A stretch of DNA of 44,403 bases, taken from assembly GCA_025800345.1 (NCBI GenBank), contig JAOXSB010000005.1:1-44403 (forward strand). The letters run 5' to 3'. Each line of letters opens with the position of its first letter. Positions within the stretch are counted from its first letter, which is position 1. Source of the DNA: Mangrovicoccus sp. (GTDB taxonomy: Bacteria > Pseudomonadota > Alphaproteobacteria > Rhodobacterales > Rhodobacteraceae). The position numbers and the translations under genes were made by a program. Shown one piece after another: positions 1 to 8,415 of the stretch. The notes under the pieces were generated by a model. It worked only from the letters and a program-made list of their open reading frames with translations. It had not been told where the DNA came from and searched no databases.

Positions 1-458
1 GCGCGGGGCGGATCGGGGTAAAGGTGAAACCAGCCGCCTTGCTCAGTGTCCCAAACCACATCAAAGCTTTGCAAGCGGCCTGGTTCGGTCTCTAGCAGAT
101 ATTGCTGCAAGGGCTCGATCCCCACCACCGAATGCACCGGATAGCGGCGCTGGCTGCCATCGGCTTCGGTCACATCCACCAGATATTGCCCCGCCTCCCC
201 TTGGGAAAAGCGCACGGACATGCCGGTGCCGTTGAATTCCGTGTTGTTAAAATCCGCCAGAACGCGATCTGGGCTGGCCTCGGTCCAGGCCCAAGCGTGA
301 TGCGATCCCGCCCAAGCGGCAGCCTCGGCTTCATGGCAATCGGTGCAGGCCGTTGATCCCAAATAGTCCGGGCTGGTCTGGCTTGCTGCGGGCAAGGGGG
401 CCAGCAAAGCTGCGCCCGCCAGGCTCAGCGCGGCGGCAAAAAACGGGGCAAATCTCAT
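1..458 (-). CDS. Multihaem c-type cytochrome with probable TPR tail, C-terminus outside window
   Basis: This frame is open from an ATG at 458 to the window edge, so only about 152 N-terminal residues are present. The first 25 or so residues form a signal peptide (MRFAPFF, then an Ala/Leu-rich core, ending near AAS), so the protein is exported. A haem-binding CTDCH motif lies at residues 38-42, followed by SHHAWAW. The later stretches (FNNTEF, VVGIEPLQQYLLE, FDVVWD) match my memory of periplasmic proteins that join a cytochrome c554-like domain to TPR repeats; later haem motifs would lie off the window. The start codon overlaps the stop of the upstream hydrolase gene as ATGA, which suggests translational coupling. 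The export and haem site are read directly; the family name is recalled rather than searched. Confidence 0.75.
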   Translation of the reverse strand, partial: MRFAPFFAAALSLAGAALLAPLPAASQTSPDYLGSTACTDCHEAEAAAWAGSHHAWAWTEASPDRVLADFNNTEFNGTGMSVRFSQGEAGQYLVDVTEADGSQRRYPVHSVVGIEPLQQYLLETEPGRLQSFDVVWDTEQGGWFHLYPDPPR

Positions 459-1447
459 GCGGCGCGCTCGATCCGGGGCAGCCAGTCCAAAATCGCTTGG
501 GCGGCTTTGGGCCAGGCGGGTTCAGACATCAGCATATGGCCGCCTTCGGGGATCATGACCGGGCGGGTGCCATAGTAAAACCCGGTCAGCATCACATCGA
601 GCATCGGTAAAAATCGGTCCTGATTGCCGCCGATCACCAGAACGTCGCTGCGCGGGCCGGGGAAAGGCGCGAAAGGGGGAAAGCCGCTGGCCTGGGCCAT
701 GGCTTTAGTGCTTTCATCGGTGAGATTGGCCAGCATCCCGGAATAGGTGCCATTGGCGATGCCGCTGGGAAACAGATTGCGGCGCATCACGTCAATATCG
801 GTGCCGCGCAGGCCAAACATGCTGAAATCAACCAGGCTGTGCCACAATTGGGGATTGGTAAAAGCCATCTCCATTGAGGCGCGCCAGAGCCCATAGGGCG
901 GGGCCGAGCACAGCAGCACGGTGCCCAAAGGGCTTTGCCCGCGGCGCATCAGATTTTGCGCCACTGCGCCGCCCAAAGAATGGCAAATGGGCACGGCGGG
1001 GCGGCCGATCTGCGCCAGGGCTTCGGCCAAAGCATCGGTGAAATCCCCCAGGCTTGGCCCATCAAAGGCAGACATGCCGGGCAGGGCTTTGGTCAGCGCG
1101 CTTAGCGCAGCGTCTGCATCGCCTTGGTGAAAGGCGAGGCGCAGGGCGCGGTCTAGGGCCTGGGGATCATTGGCCAGGCTTTGCCCCCCCGCGCGGCCCG
1201 GCAGGGTCAAAGCCCAGCAGCGATAGCCTTGATCGGTAAAGCTGGCGAGCCAGTCAGCCGACCACATCCAGCCGCCAGAGGCCATGCCATGCACAAAGAT
1301 CAAATCCGCGGCGCGAGCCTGTCCGCCGGTGGGCGGATGCTCGGCGATAGCCCAGCCTTGATGGGCGCTCAGATCAATATCATAGGCGGCACCGGGCGGC
1401 ATGCGCGTGATGGTGCTGTCTTGGCCTTGGGTCTTGCTGCTGGGCAT
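455..1447 (-). CDS. Alpha/beta-fold hydrolase
   Basis: This is a 330-residue hydrolase of the alpha/beta fold. The oxyanion-hole HG motif is at residues 53-54 (VHGMASGGW). The nucleophile elbow is CHSLGG with Ser157, the acid is probably Asp277 in GGNQDRF, and the base is His304 in EGGHMLM. Spacing and length fit soluble esterase/lipase-like members. There is no signal peptide, so a cytoplasmic location is expected. The substrate cannot be told from the sequence. The gene precedes the cytochrome gene with a 4-bp ATGA overlap, so the two are probably co-transcribed, but no functional link between a hydrolase and a cytochrome is obvious. Confidence 0.85.
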   Translation of the reverse strand: MPSSKTQGQDSTITRMPPGAAYDIDLSAHQGWAIAEHPPTGGQARAADLIFVHGMASGGWMWSADWLASFTDQGYRCWALTLPGRAGGQSLANDPQALDRALRLAFHQGDADAALSALTKALPGMSAFDGPSLGDFTDALAEALAQIGRPAVPICHSLGGAVAQNLMRRGQSPLGTVLLCSAPPYGLWRASMEMAFTNPQLWHSLVDFSMFGLRGTDIDVMRRNLFPSGIANGTYSGMLANLTDESTKAMAQASGFPPFAPFPGPRSDVLVIGGNQDRFLPMLDVMLTGFYYGTRPVMIPEGGHMLMSEPAWPKAAQAILDWLPRIERAA

Positions 1448-1569
1448 GGGCTCCTCGCGGGCGATGGGCGGACAGGTTCAGTCTATACCGGTGCGGGAAC
1501 AGACGCGCTATGGTGGAATGGGGGCGGAATTGGCTCGCATGCGCGGGCGCAAAGGGCTATGCGGGCGCG

Positions 1570-2691
1570 ATGAAACTGCCTGACCCGATCGAGATTTTTT
1601 GCGCCTGCCCGCCAGGGCTTGAAGCCAGTTTGCGCGAAGAGGCCACGGCCCTTGGCTTTGCGAGCGCGCAAGCGCTGGCCGGGGGGATCACTTTGCCCGG
1701 GGATTGGGCCACGGTGATGCGGGCCAATCTGTGGCTGCGCGGGGCCTCACGGGTTTTGGTGCGGATCGCCAGTTTTCGGGCCATGCATTTGGCGCAGCTT
1801 GATAAACGGGCGCGCAAGCTGGATTGGGCGGCGTTTTTCGCACCCGGCAGCCTTGTGCGGGTCGAAGCCAGTTGCCGCAAATCCCGAATCTATCACGACC
1901 GCGCTGCGGCCCAGCGGGTGGCCCGGGCGGTCAGCGAGATCAGCGGCGCTGAGATCTCTGCCGAGGAAAGCGCCCTGCGCCTGATGGTGCGGATCGAGGA
2001 TGATCTTTGCACCATCAGCCTTGATACCTCCGGTGCGCCCTTGCATCGGCGCGGCCATAAACAAGCGGTGGGCAAAGCGCCGTTGCGGGAAAACCTTGCG
2101 GCGCTGTTTTTGCGCCAATGCGGCTTTGACGGTGTGGAACCGGTGGCCGATCCCATGTGCGGCTCTGGCACGATTGTGATTGAAGCCGCTGAAATTGCTG
2201 CGCGCTTGGCCCCGGGCCGGGATCGGCAATTTGCTTTTGAACAGCTCGCTGGGCTTGATGCGGGGTTGTGGCAGGGATTTCGGCAAGAGGCCCAGGCCAT
2301 CACGCCAGGGGATTGGCGCGGCTATGGCTCGGATCGCGATGATGGGGCCATTCGCATGGCCAGCGCCAATGCAGAGCGCGCCGGGCTGAGCGATCAAGCC
2401 CAGTTTGCCCGCAAAGCAGTGAGCGATTTCACCCCGCCCGAAGGCCCGCCGGGGCTGGTGCTGGTGAACCCGCCCTATGGGGCCCGGATTGGCAATCGTA
2501 AATTGCTGTTCGCGCTTTATGGCAGTCTTGGCCAAGTGCTGCGCAGCCGCTTTTCCGGCTGGCGGGTGGGGATCATCACCAGCGATGGCGGGCTGGCCAA
2601 AGCCACGGAGCTGCCGTTCCTGCCCCAAGGCCCGGGGATCTCCCATGGTGGGTTGAAAATTCAGCTATATCGCACGGATATTTTGCCCTGA
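1570..2691 (+). CDS. THUMP-domain class I SAM-dependent RNA methyltransferase (RlmL-like)
   Basis: The product is about 373 residues from the ATG at 1570. The frame is open further upstream, but the preferred start gives MKLPDPIEIFCACPPG, the usual beginning of this family. The N-terminal third is a THUMP RNA-binding region. The C-terminal half carries the methyltransferase motifs DPMCGSGTIVIEAA (SAM binding) and LVNPPYGARIG, the NPPY catalytic motif of N-methylating enzymes. The family (COG0116) methylates guanine N2 in 23S rRNA; the E. coli relative RlmL makes m2G2445. The second RlmK domain of the E. coli protein is absent. Family and chemistry are well supported; the exact nucleotide is inferred. 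Confidence 0.88.
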   Translation: MKLPDPIEIFCACPPGLEASLREEATALGFASAQALAGGITLPGDWATVMRANLWLRGASRVLVRIASFRAMHLAQLDKRARKLDWAAFFAPGSLVRVEASCRKSRIYHDRAAAQRVARAVSEISGAEISAEESALRLMVRIEDDLCTISLDTSGAPLHRRGHKQAVGKAPLRENLAALFLRQCGFDGVEPVADPMCGSGTIVIEAAEIAARLAPGRDRQFAFEQLAGLDAGLWQGFRQEAQAITPGDWRGYGSDRDDGAIRMASANAERAGLSDQAQFARKAVSDFTPPEGPPGLVLVNPPYGARIGNRKLLFALYGSLGQVLRSRFSGWRVGIITSDGGLAKATELPFLPQGPGISHGGLKIQLYRTDILP

Positions 2692-2823
2692 TTGCGGGCA
2701 AAATTGCCGAAAAAACATGCAAAGCGGGTCGTGACGCAAGTGCAAAGCGCTGGCCGGACGCTGTGTTCACCCATTGGCAAAGGCTTTCAACGCCATACTT
2801 GTTCCAGTGTTAGGAGCGCGTTG

Positions 2824-3090
2824 ATGACCTGTGAAACTTCCCGTGATGCTCATTGTGAGAGTTTATTAACCCAGGCCGAATTGGGCCGCTATGTGATGGC
2901 TTGCGAGCCGGTGATGGGCACGGCCCTGCCCGGCGGCGGGCGGCGCCATTATGCGCCAGGAGCACGTTTTGCGGTGCGCGGCGCGGTGGCCGGATCGCTC
3001 AATTGCGCCGATGACAGCCAGCGTTTGGTCAGCTTTGGCGCAGATGCCTTGGACGGGCTAGAATTGGTGCCGGTGCCCTTGGGCGCATAA
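2824..3090 (+). CDS. Small hypothetical protein, 88 residues
   Basis: I do not recognise this protein. The chosen ATG at 2824 follows a purine-rich TTAGGAGCGCG (Shine-Dalgarno AGGAG), which favours it over an in-frame upstream extension to 2692. The product is soluble, with no membrane segment or signal peptide. It contains three cysteines (residues 3, 11 and 28) plus one near the middle, and a Gly/Arg-rich centre (GGGRRHYAPGARF). It stands alone between the RNA methyltransferase and a convergent peroxiredoxin gene. Coding is supported by G+C-rich third positions and the ribosome-binding site only. Confidence 0.55.
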   Translation: MTCETSRDAHCESLLTQAELGRYVMACEPVMGTALPGGGRRHYAPGARFAVRGAVAGSLNCADDSQRLVSFGADALDGLELVPVPLGA

Positions 3091-3133
3091 ATCCCAGCCG
3101 TTAAGATCCCTGTCATTTAGGGTCCAGCGCAGC

Positions 3134-3158
3134 AAAAAGGCCCGGAAGATACCGGGCC
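3134..3158 (-). terminator. Intrinsic terminator between convergent genes
   Basis: A perfect 7-bp stem, GGCCCGG/CCGGGCC (3139-3145 and 3152-3158), has a 6-nt loop. Read on the minus strand it is followed directly by five T residues, so it should end the peroxiredoxin transcript. The plus-strand side is also T-rich (gatttaagtttg), so it may act weakly for the 88-residue gene too. Confidence 0.7.
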
Positions 3159-3186
3159 GATTTAAGTTTGTTCTTTAATGGTGTGA

Positions 3187-3675
3187 TCAGACGCTTTCCA
3201 ACAGCGCTTCGCCCGCTGAGATTTCGCATTCGCCGGGGCTGGCTTCTTCATTCAGCGCGGTGATCACCCCATCTTCCACCACCATCGCATAGCGTTTGGA
3301 GCGTGCCATGAGCCCCACCGGCGGGGCGTCGAAATCCATGCCGATGGCTTTGGTAAAGCTCGATGCGGGATCGGCCAGCATGCTAAGCCCGGCGGCGCTG
3401 GCACCGGTGGCCTCGCCCCAAGCGGTCATGACAAATGGGTCATTGACCGAGATGCAGATGATCTCGTCCACGCCTTTGGCATCGAACCCGTCTTTGGTGC
3501 GGATAAAGCTGGGCACATGGGCGGAATGGCAAGTGGGGGTAAAGGCCCCTGGCACGGCGAAAATCACCACTTTGCGCCCGGCAGTGAGGCTGGAAATGCT
3601 GACCTCTTCGGGGCCAGAAGCGCCCAAGCGGATCAAACTTGCCTCGGGGAGTTTGTCTCCGGTTTTCACTGTCAT
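3187..3675 (-). CDS. Peroxiredoxin, Prx5 type
   Basis: This is a 162-residue thiol peroxidase of the AhpC/TSA superfamily, Prx5 group. The active-site block PGAFTPTCHSAHVP places the peroxidatic cysteine at residue 49, with the conserved Pro42 and Thr46 that shape the pocket. Other cysteines lie near residue 74 and close to the C-terminus (SPGECE); whether either acts as a resolving cysteine is not clear. Members reduce hydrogen peroxide and alkyl hydroperoxides in the cytoplasm using glutathione/glutaredoxin or thioredoxin. There is no fused glutaredoxin domain. The gene diverges from a ferredoxin-reductase-like flavoprotein with a 75-bp gap, but I see no proof that they form one redox system. 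Confidence 0.92.
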   Translation of the reverse strand: MTVKTGDKLPEASLIRLGASGPEEVSISSLTAGRKVVIFAVPGAFTPTCHSAHVPSFIRTKDGFDAKGVDEIICISVNDPFVMTAWGEATGASAAGLSMLADPASSFTKAIGMDFDAPPVGLMARSKRYAMVVEDGVITALNEEASPGECEISAGEALLESV

Positions 3676-3750
3676 GGCGCGGCCTTCCCTGTTTGCGTCC
3701 CGTTAGGGCGAACTATAGGCTCCGCCATTGGAAGAGCCAGGCGAACCGGG

Positions 3751-4971
3751 ATGCAAATGGAAAATATTATTGTGATCGGCGCAGGCCAGGCAGGGGCCGC
3801 GCTTTGTGCCAAATTGCGCGATTTGGGCTATGAAGGCGGGCTCAGCTTGATCGGGGATGAGCCCGAGCCGCCCTATCAGCGCCCGCCGCTTTCCAAAGCC
3901 TATCTGCTGGGAGAGATGGAGAAAGAGCGGCTTTATCTGCGCCCGGCAGAGTTTTACGGGGCGCAAAATATTGAACTGATCACCGGGCAATCGGCGGCGC
4001 AGATCGACCGGGGGCGCAAAACCGTGCGGCTGGGGGATAAGGAATTGCCCTATGATGCCCTGGCTTTGACCACCGGGGCGCAAGCGCGGGGCTTGCCCGC
4101 GGCGCTGGGCGGGGATCTGGACGGGGTTTTCACCCTGCGCAGCCTGGCGGATATGGATGCGCTGGCCCCGAAAATTCGCGCAGGCGCCAAGGCCTTGATC
4201 ATCGGCGGCGGCTATATCGGGCTGGAAGCGGCGGCCGTGGCGGCCAAGCAAGGGGTGCAAGTGACCTTGATCGAGCGCGAGGCGCGGATCTTGTCCCGGG
4301 TGGCGGCGCCCCAGACCGCAGAGTATTTCCGCGCATTGCACCGCGCCCATGGGGTGCAGATTTGCGAGGGCATCGGCCTGACCCGGTTGATCGCTGCGGA
4401 TGGGGAGGTGCGCGGCGCAGAGCTGAGCGATGGGCGCGAGATCGCGGCAGATTTCGTGATTGTTGGGATCGGGGTGATACCGGGCGAGGCTTTGGCGCAG
4501 GCGGCGGGGCTGGCATGTGATCACGGGATTAAAGTGGATGGGCAAGGCCGCACATCAGATCCCAGCATTTGGGCGGCGGGGGATTGCACGGTCTTTGCCT
4601 TTGGCGGCGCGCCGACGCGGCTTGAAAGCGTGCAAAACGCCATTGATCAGGCCGAGGCGGTGGCTGCGAATATGCTGGGGGCCGAGATAGACTATGCGCC
4701 CAAGCCGTGGTTTTGGTCAGATCAATATGATGTGAAATTGCAAATTGCTGGGCTCAATCGCGGCTATGATCAGCTGGTGGTTCGGCCCGGGGCGCGGGAG
4801 GGATCGCGCTCCCATTGGTATTTCGGCAAGGGCCAACTGCTGGCGGTGGATGCGATGAATGATCCGCGGGCCTATATGATTGGCAAGCGATTGATCGAGG
4901 CAGGGCGCAGCCCGGCCTCAGCGCAGATCGCGGATCCAGAGACGGATTTGAAGGTTTTGATGGCCGGCTAA
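3751..4971 (+). CDS. FAD-dependent NAD(P)H oxidoreductase (ferredoxin/putidaredoxin reductase type)
   Basis: The product is about 406 residues (ATG 3751; a second ATG at 3757 is equally good). The N-terminal FAD-binding motif is VIGAGQAGAALCAKL. A second dinucleotide fold (IIGGGYIGLEAA, around residue 150) binds NAD(P)H. The distal FAD motif WAAGDCTVF and a C-terminal reductase domain (PWFWSDQYDVKLQIAG) complete the putidaredoxin/rhodocoxin reductase layout. Such enzymes pass electrons from NAD(P)H to a 2Fe-2S ferredoxin serving a cytochrome P450 or ring hydroxylase. No ferredoxin or P450 gene is nearby, so the partner is unknown. The frame is open upstream to 3517, but that part overlaps the peroxiredoxin gene and is not protein-like. 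Confidence 0.88.
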   Translation: MQMENIIVIGAGQAGAALCAKLRDLGYEGGLSLIGDEPEPPYQRPPLSKAYLLGEMEKERLYLRPAEFYGAQNIELITGQSAAQIDRGRKTVRLGDKELPYDALALTTGAQARGLPAALGGDLDGVFTLRSLADMDALAPKIRAGAKALIIGGGYIGLEAAAVAAKQGVQVTLIEREARILSRVAAPQTAEYFRALHRAHGVQICEGIGLTRLIAADGEVRGAELSDGREIAADFVIVGIGVIPGEALAQAAGLACDHGIKVDGQGRTSDPSIWAAGDCTVFAFGGAPTRLESVQNAIDQAEAVAANMLGAEIDYAPKPWFWSDQYDVKLQIAGLNRGYDQLVVRPGAREGSRSHWYFGKGQLLAVDAMNDPRAYMIGKRLIEAGRSPASAQIADPETDLKVLMAG

Positions 4972-5043
4972 GGGGGCTCCCGCCCCCGCGCGCGCCTTGC
5001 GGCGCTTGCGGGGTTGGGCCCGGCAGGCGCGTGCCGCGCCTGC
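4972..5043. repeat. Cluster of three GC-rich hairpins
   Basis: The gap between the flavoprotein gene and rsmD holds three adjacent inverted repeats: GGGGGC/GCCCCC (4972-4987), GCGCC/GGCGC (4992-5005) and a perfect 9-bp GCAGGCGCG/CGCGCCTGC with a 3-nt loop (5023-5043). There is no T-run. It may act as a terminator or mRNA-stabilising element; similar GC-rich intergenic hairpins are common in Rhodobacteraceae. Confidence 0.5.
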
Positions 5044-5082
5044 GGTTGCGCATAATAGCCAGGGATTGCGAAAGGAGAGGCG

Positions 5083-5646
5083 ATGCGGATCATTGCGGGC
5101 GAGTGGCGCGGGCTGCGCTTGGCCTCGGTGGGCAAGGGGGATGTGGCCGCGCATTTGCGCCCCACCGCAGACCGGGTGCGCGAGAGCCTTTTCAATGTGC
5201 TGGCGGGTGGCGCATTTGGCGATCCCATCGCCGGGGCGCAGGTTTTGGATCTTTTCGCGGGCACCGGCGCGCTGGGGCTTGAGGCGCTTTCGCGCGGGGC
5301 GGCGGGCGCGGTTTTTGTGGAAAACGGCCGCAAAAGCGGGGCGATATTGGCGGAAAACCTGCGCCTGACCCGTGCAGGCGCGGTTGCCCAAGTGCTGCGC
5401 CGGGATGCCACGCGGCTGGGGGCCTGCGAGGGCGCGCCTGCGGATTTGGTTTTTCTCGACCCGCCCTATGGCAAGGATATGGGCGGCAAGGCTTTGGCCG
5501 CGGCCCGTGCAGGCGGATGGTTGGCCCCTGGCGCGCTGATCTTATGGGAAGAATCCACGCCTCAAACCGCGCCGGATGGGTTTGAATTGCTTGAGTGCCG
5601 CCGCTATGGCGACACTCATATCAGTTTTCTTGAGCGCGCGGCCTAG
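5083..5646 (+). CDS. rsmD: 16S rRNA (guanine(966)-N(2))-methyltransferase
   Basis: RsmD methylates N2 of G966 in 16S rRNA, near the P site of the small subunit. The 187-residue product matches the family in length and motifs: MRIIAGEWRG at the start, LRPTADRVRESLFN, the SAM-binding DLFAGTGALGLEALSRGA, and the catalytic FLDPPYG. A strong Shine-Dalgarno (AAAGGAG, 5071-5077) precedes the ATG. The gene ends only 3 bp from the convergent TRAP binding-protein gene, leaving no room for a dedicated terminator. Confidence 0.95.
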   Translation: MRIIAGEWRGLRLASVGKGDVAAHLRPTADRVRESLFNVLAGGAFGDPIAGAQVLDLFAGTGALGLEALSRGAAGAVFVENGRKSGAILAENLRLTRAGAVAQVLRRDATRLGACEGAPADLVFLDPPYGKDMGGKALAAARAGGWLAPGALILWEESTPQTAPDGFELLECRRYGDTHISFLERAA

Positions 5647-5649
5647 GGC

Positions 5650-6687
5650 TTAATCGCTGCTGGCTGTGCCAGCAAATTCCGCCATCGCGGCTTGGGCATC
5701 GGCCACAAGCCCGGCCCCATCGAGCCCTTTGGCGGTCACCTCGGTGACCCAATCCTCGGTGACTTCTGCGCCAAGCGCTTGCAACCGCGCGGTTTGTTCC
5801 GGGTCGAGCACAGCCATTTCATGGCCAGCCGCCGCGATCACCGCTTCGCCGTCTTTGTCGCCGATATCATGGGCGCGGCCGGACCAGCGCGAGGTTTCCA
5901 TCCCGGAATTGGCGTCGATAATGGCGCGCAGATCTTCGGGCAGGTTCTCATAGGTTTTCTTGTTCATCGCCCAGATGAAGAAGAGGTTATAAAGCGAGTT
6001 CTCACCCGAGACATCCGTATGGCTATCGGTGAGCTCGTCCAGTTTCAGCGAGGGCGCGATTTCCCAAGGGATCACACCGCCATCCACCACGCCTTTGGCC
6101 AGGGCCTCGGGGAAAGCGGGCACGGGCATGCCCACTGCGGTGGCCCCCAGCTTGCCCAAAAGCAGCGTCACCGGCCGCGAAGGGCCGCGCAGGCGCAGGC
6201 CTGCAATATCTTCGACCGAGGCCAAAGCCGGACCTTTCTTATGGATGATCCCGCGCCCATGCATATGGGCGGCGATCAAATGCACATCGGCAAAATCATC
6301 CATCAAATGCTTTTGGGTATAGACCCAGGCGGCGGCGCTGGCCTCTTCAGCGGATTTCGTGGTCATGAAGGGCAGCTCGAGCGCTTCGGCCTCGGGGAAG
6401 CGGCCCGGCTGATAGCCTGGGATCACCCAGCCGCCATCAATGGCGCCATCGCGGATCAGATCATATTGCGCTGTGGGTTTGCCGCCCAATTGCATGAAGG
6501 GATAGATCTCGACCTTGATGCGGCCATTGCTTTCGGCCTCGATCTTCTCTGCCCAAGGCTCGATGAAATATTTCGGATTGGCCGATTTGGGCGAAACGAA
6601 ATGCTGAAAACGAAGCGTGACCTCTTGGGCCGAAGCGGGCAGCGCCAGGCTGGCGGCAAGAGCGAAAGCAGTGAAAAAGCGTGTCAT
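5650..6687 (-). CDS. TRAP transporter periplasmic substrate-binding protein (DctP family)
   Basis: This is a 345-residue periplasmic receptor. A signal peptide of about 20 residues ends in LPASAQE. The mature part has the DctP-family pattern: TLRFQHFVSPKSA, the PFMQLGG turn and the GLRLRGPSRPVTLLLGKLGAT region that carries the conserved arginine used to grip a carboxylate. TRAP systems import organic acids using ion gradients. No DctQ or DctM membrane gene lies within the window on either side, so this is an orphan receptor that must work with membrane subunits encoded elsewhere. The ligand is unknown. Confidence 0.9.
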   Translation of the reverse strand: MTRFFTAFALAASLALPASAQEVTLRFQHFVSPKSANPKYFIEPWAEKIEAESNGRIKVEIYPFMQLGGKPTAQYDLIRDGAIDGGWVIPGYQPGRFPEAEALELPFMTTKSAEEASAAAWVYTQKHLMDDFADVHLIAAHMHGRGIIHKKGPALASVEDIAGLRLRGPSRPVTLLLGKLGATAVGMPVPAFPEALAKGVVDGGVIPWEIAPSLKLDELTDSHTDVSGENSLYNLFFIWAMNKKTYENLPEDLRAIIDANSGMETSRWSGRAHDIGDKDGEAVIAAAGHEMAVLDPEQTARLQALGAEVTEDWVTEVTAKGLDGAGLVADAQAAMAEFAGTASSD

Positions 6688-6817
6688 GCGTTTGGGGATC
6701 CTATGGCGGAAAGATCATCGCGGATTGCGTAACATTGCCTGCGTCATTGGGCCAGGGCAGGGGCGCGAGCGGCGGATTTTAGCCGGTTTGCGCCCTTGCG
6801 GGCCGGTTAGCGCATGA

Positions 6818-7633
6818 TCACTCCGAATATGTGGGGTGAAACAGCCCGCCAGGGGAAAGGGTAAAGATCTCGGCCCCATCTGCGGTCACGCCGATGGAAT
6901 GCTCAAACTGTGCCGATAGGGATTTATCCCGGGTCACCGCAGTCCAATCATCGGCCAGCACTTTGGTTTCCGGGCGGCCCAGATTAACCATCGGCTCAAT
7001 GGTGAAGAACATGCCTTCTTCGAGCACCGCAGCCGAGCCTGCGCGTCCGTAATGGAGCACATTGGGCGGGGAATGAAACACCCGGCCCAGCCCATGGCCG
7101 CAGAAATCACGCACCACGGACATTTTATGGCTTTCCACATAGCTTTGGATCGCGTGGCCAATATCGCCAAAGGTATTGCCCGGACGGACCATTTCGATCC
7201 CGCGCATCAGCGCATCATGGGTCACTTGGATCAGCCGTTCGGCTTTGCGCGGCAGTTTGCCCGCCACATACATGCGGCTGGTATCACCATACCACCCATC
7301 CACGATCACAGTGACATCGATATTCAAGATATCGCCGCTTTTGAGCGTTTTCGGCCCGGGGATGCCGTGGCAGACCACGTGATTGACCGAAATGCAGGAG
7401 GCGTGCTGATAGCCTTTATAGCCGATCGTGGCCGAGATAGCCCCGGCCTCTTCCACCATATTTTCGATGAAACGATCCAAATCCGCGGTGGTCACACCTG
7501 GCTGGACCTGGTCGCATAGCGCGTCCAGGATCTCTGCGGCCAGGCGGCCCGCTTTATGCATGCCTGCGAAATCTGCGGGCTCGTGAATGCGAATGCCGTC
7601 TTTGGTCAGACGGCCTTTATGCCGATCGTCCAA
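6818..7633 (-). CDS. map: Methionine aminopeptidase, type I
   Basis: Map removes the N-terminal methionine from nascent proteins. The 271-residue protein shows the pita-bread metal-binding set: Asp in NIDVTVIVDGWYGDTSRMY (two aspartates), His in GHGLGRVFHSPPN, Glu in FTIEPMV and Glu in FEHSIGVT. The start is a TTG at 7633, with GGAG six bases upstream; it yields the family-like N-terminus GRLTKDGIRIHEPADF, whereas the next ATG would remove about 24 conserved residues. sfsA lies 71 bp upstream on the same strand, so the two may form one transcript. Confidence 0.95.
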   Translation of the reverse strand: MDDRHKGRLTKDGIRIHEPADFAGMHKAGRLAAEILDALCDQVQPGVTTADLDRFIENMVEEAGAISATIGYKGYQHASCISVNHVVCHGIPGPKTLKSGDILNIDVTVIVDGWYGDTSRMYVAGKLPRKAERLIQVTHDALMRGIEMVRPGNTFGDIGHAIQSYVESHKMSVVRDFCGHGLGRVFHSPPNVLHYGRAGSAAVLEEGMFFTIEPMVNLGRPETKVLADDWTAVTRDKSLSAQFEHSIGVTADGAEIFTLSPGGLFHPTYSE

Positions 7634-7704
7634 GCTTGTCTCCGTCGCGACTGGATATGGCCGATGTAGCCGAGCTGCGGGCGATGTTCCAGAGCAGGGC
7701 GCGA

Positions 7705-8415
7705 TTATGGCGCGGTTGAAACCGGCAATGGCCCTGCCACCGCGATGCCTTTGGGGCTGATATGGGTGCCATAGGCCAGCATTTCGACCCCTGCCGCAGC
7801 GGCGGCCTGGCAGGCCGCCCCATAGGCCGGATCCAGATCATGGGCGATTTTCAACCTGTCGCAATCGCTGCGCTGCACCAGGTAAAGCAGCACGGCTCGA
7901 TGACCTTGGGCGCGCATCTGCACCAGCTCGCCCAGATGTTTGGCCCCGCGCGCGGTGACGCAATCGGGAAATTCCGCAGCGCTGCTATCCCGGCGCAAAT
8001 GAGCGTTTTTCACCTCAAGATACAGATCGGGCAGCCCAGGCTGGGTGCATAGGAAATCCACCCGGCTGCCAGTGCCATATTTCACCTCGGGGCGGATCTG
8101 GTCATAAGCGGCCAGTTCGGCGATGGCTTTGGCCGCAAGGGCGTCTTTTACCAGCCGGTTGGGCAGGCTGGTATCGATGCCCGCGAAATGCCCGCCGGGC
8201 AGTTCGGCCAATTTCCAGGAATATTTCAGTTTGCGTTTGGGATCGTCATTGGGTTCTAGCCAAATCCGCAGGCCGGGATCTTTCAGCCCCAGCATCGCGC
8301 CGGGATTGGCGCAATGGGCCGTGATCTCGCGGCCATCCTCTAGCACCGCATCGGCCAAAAACCGTTTGTAACGGCGCAACAGCCGCGCGGGGACCAGCGG
8401 GGTGGAAAACTCCAT
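7705..8415 (-). CDS. sfsA: SfsA family DNA-binding protein/nuclease
   Basis: This 236-residue protein matches SfsA in length and sequence. It starts LVPARLLRRYKRFLADA, contains AHCANPGAMLGL, and later GSRVDFLC and LYLEVKNAHL, an acidic D...E-x-K arrangement like that of PD-(D/E)XK nucleases. SfsA was first described in E. coli as a stimulator of maltose metabolism and has since been treated as a sequence-nonspecific DNA-binding protein or nuclease; its physiological role is unsettled. The sfsA-map pairing on one strand is frequent in alphaproteobacteria, as I recall. The upstream 250 bp are shared with the divergent valine operon. Confidence 0.93.
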   Translation of the reverse strand: MEFSTPLVPARLLRRYKRFLADAVLEDGREITAHCANPGAMLGLKDPGLRIWLEPNDDPKRKLKYSWKLAELPGGHFAGIDTSLPNRLVKDALAAKAIAELAAYDQIRPEVKYGTGSRVDFLCTQPGLPDLYLEVKNAHLRRDSSAAEFPDCVTARGAKHLGELVQMRAQGHRAVLLYLVQRSDCDRLKIAHDLDPAYGAACQAAAAAGVEMLAYGTHISPKGIAVAGPLPVSTAP

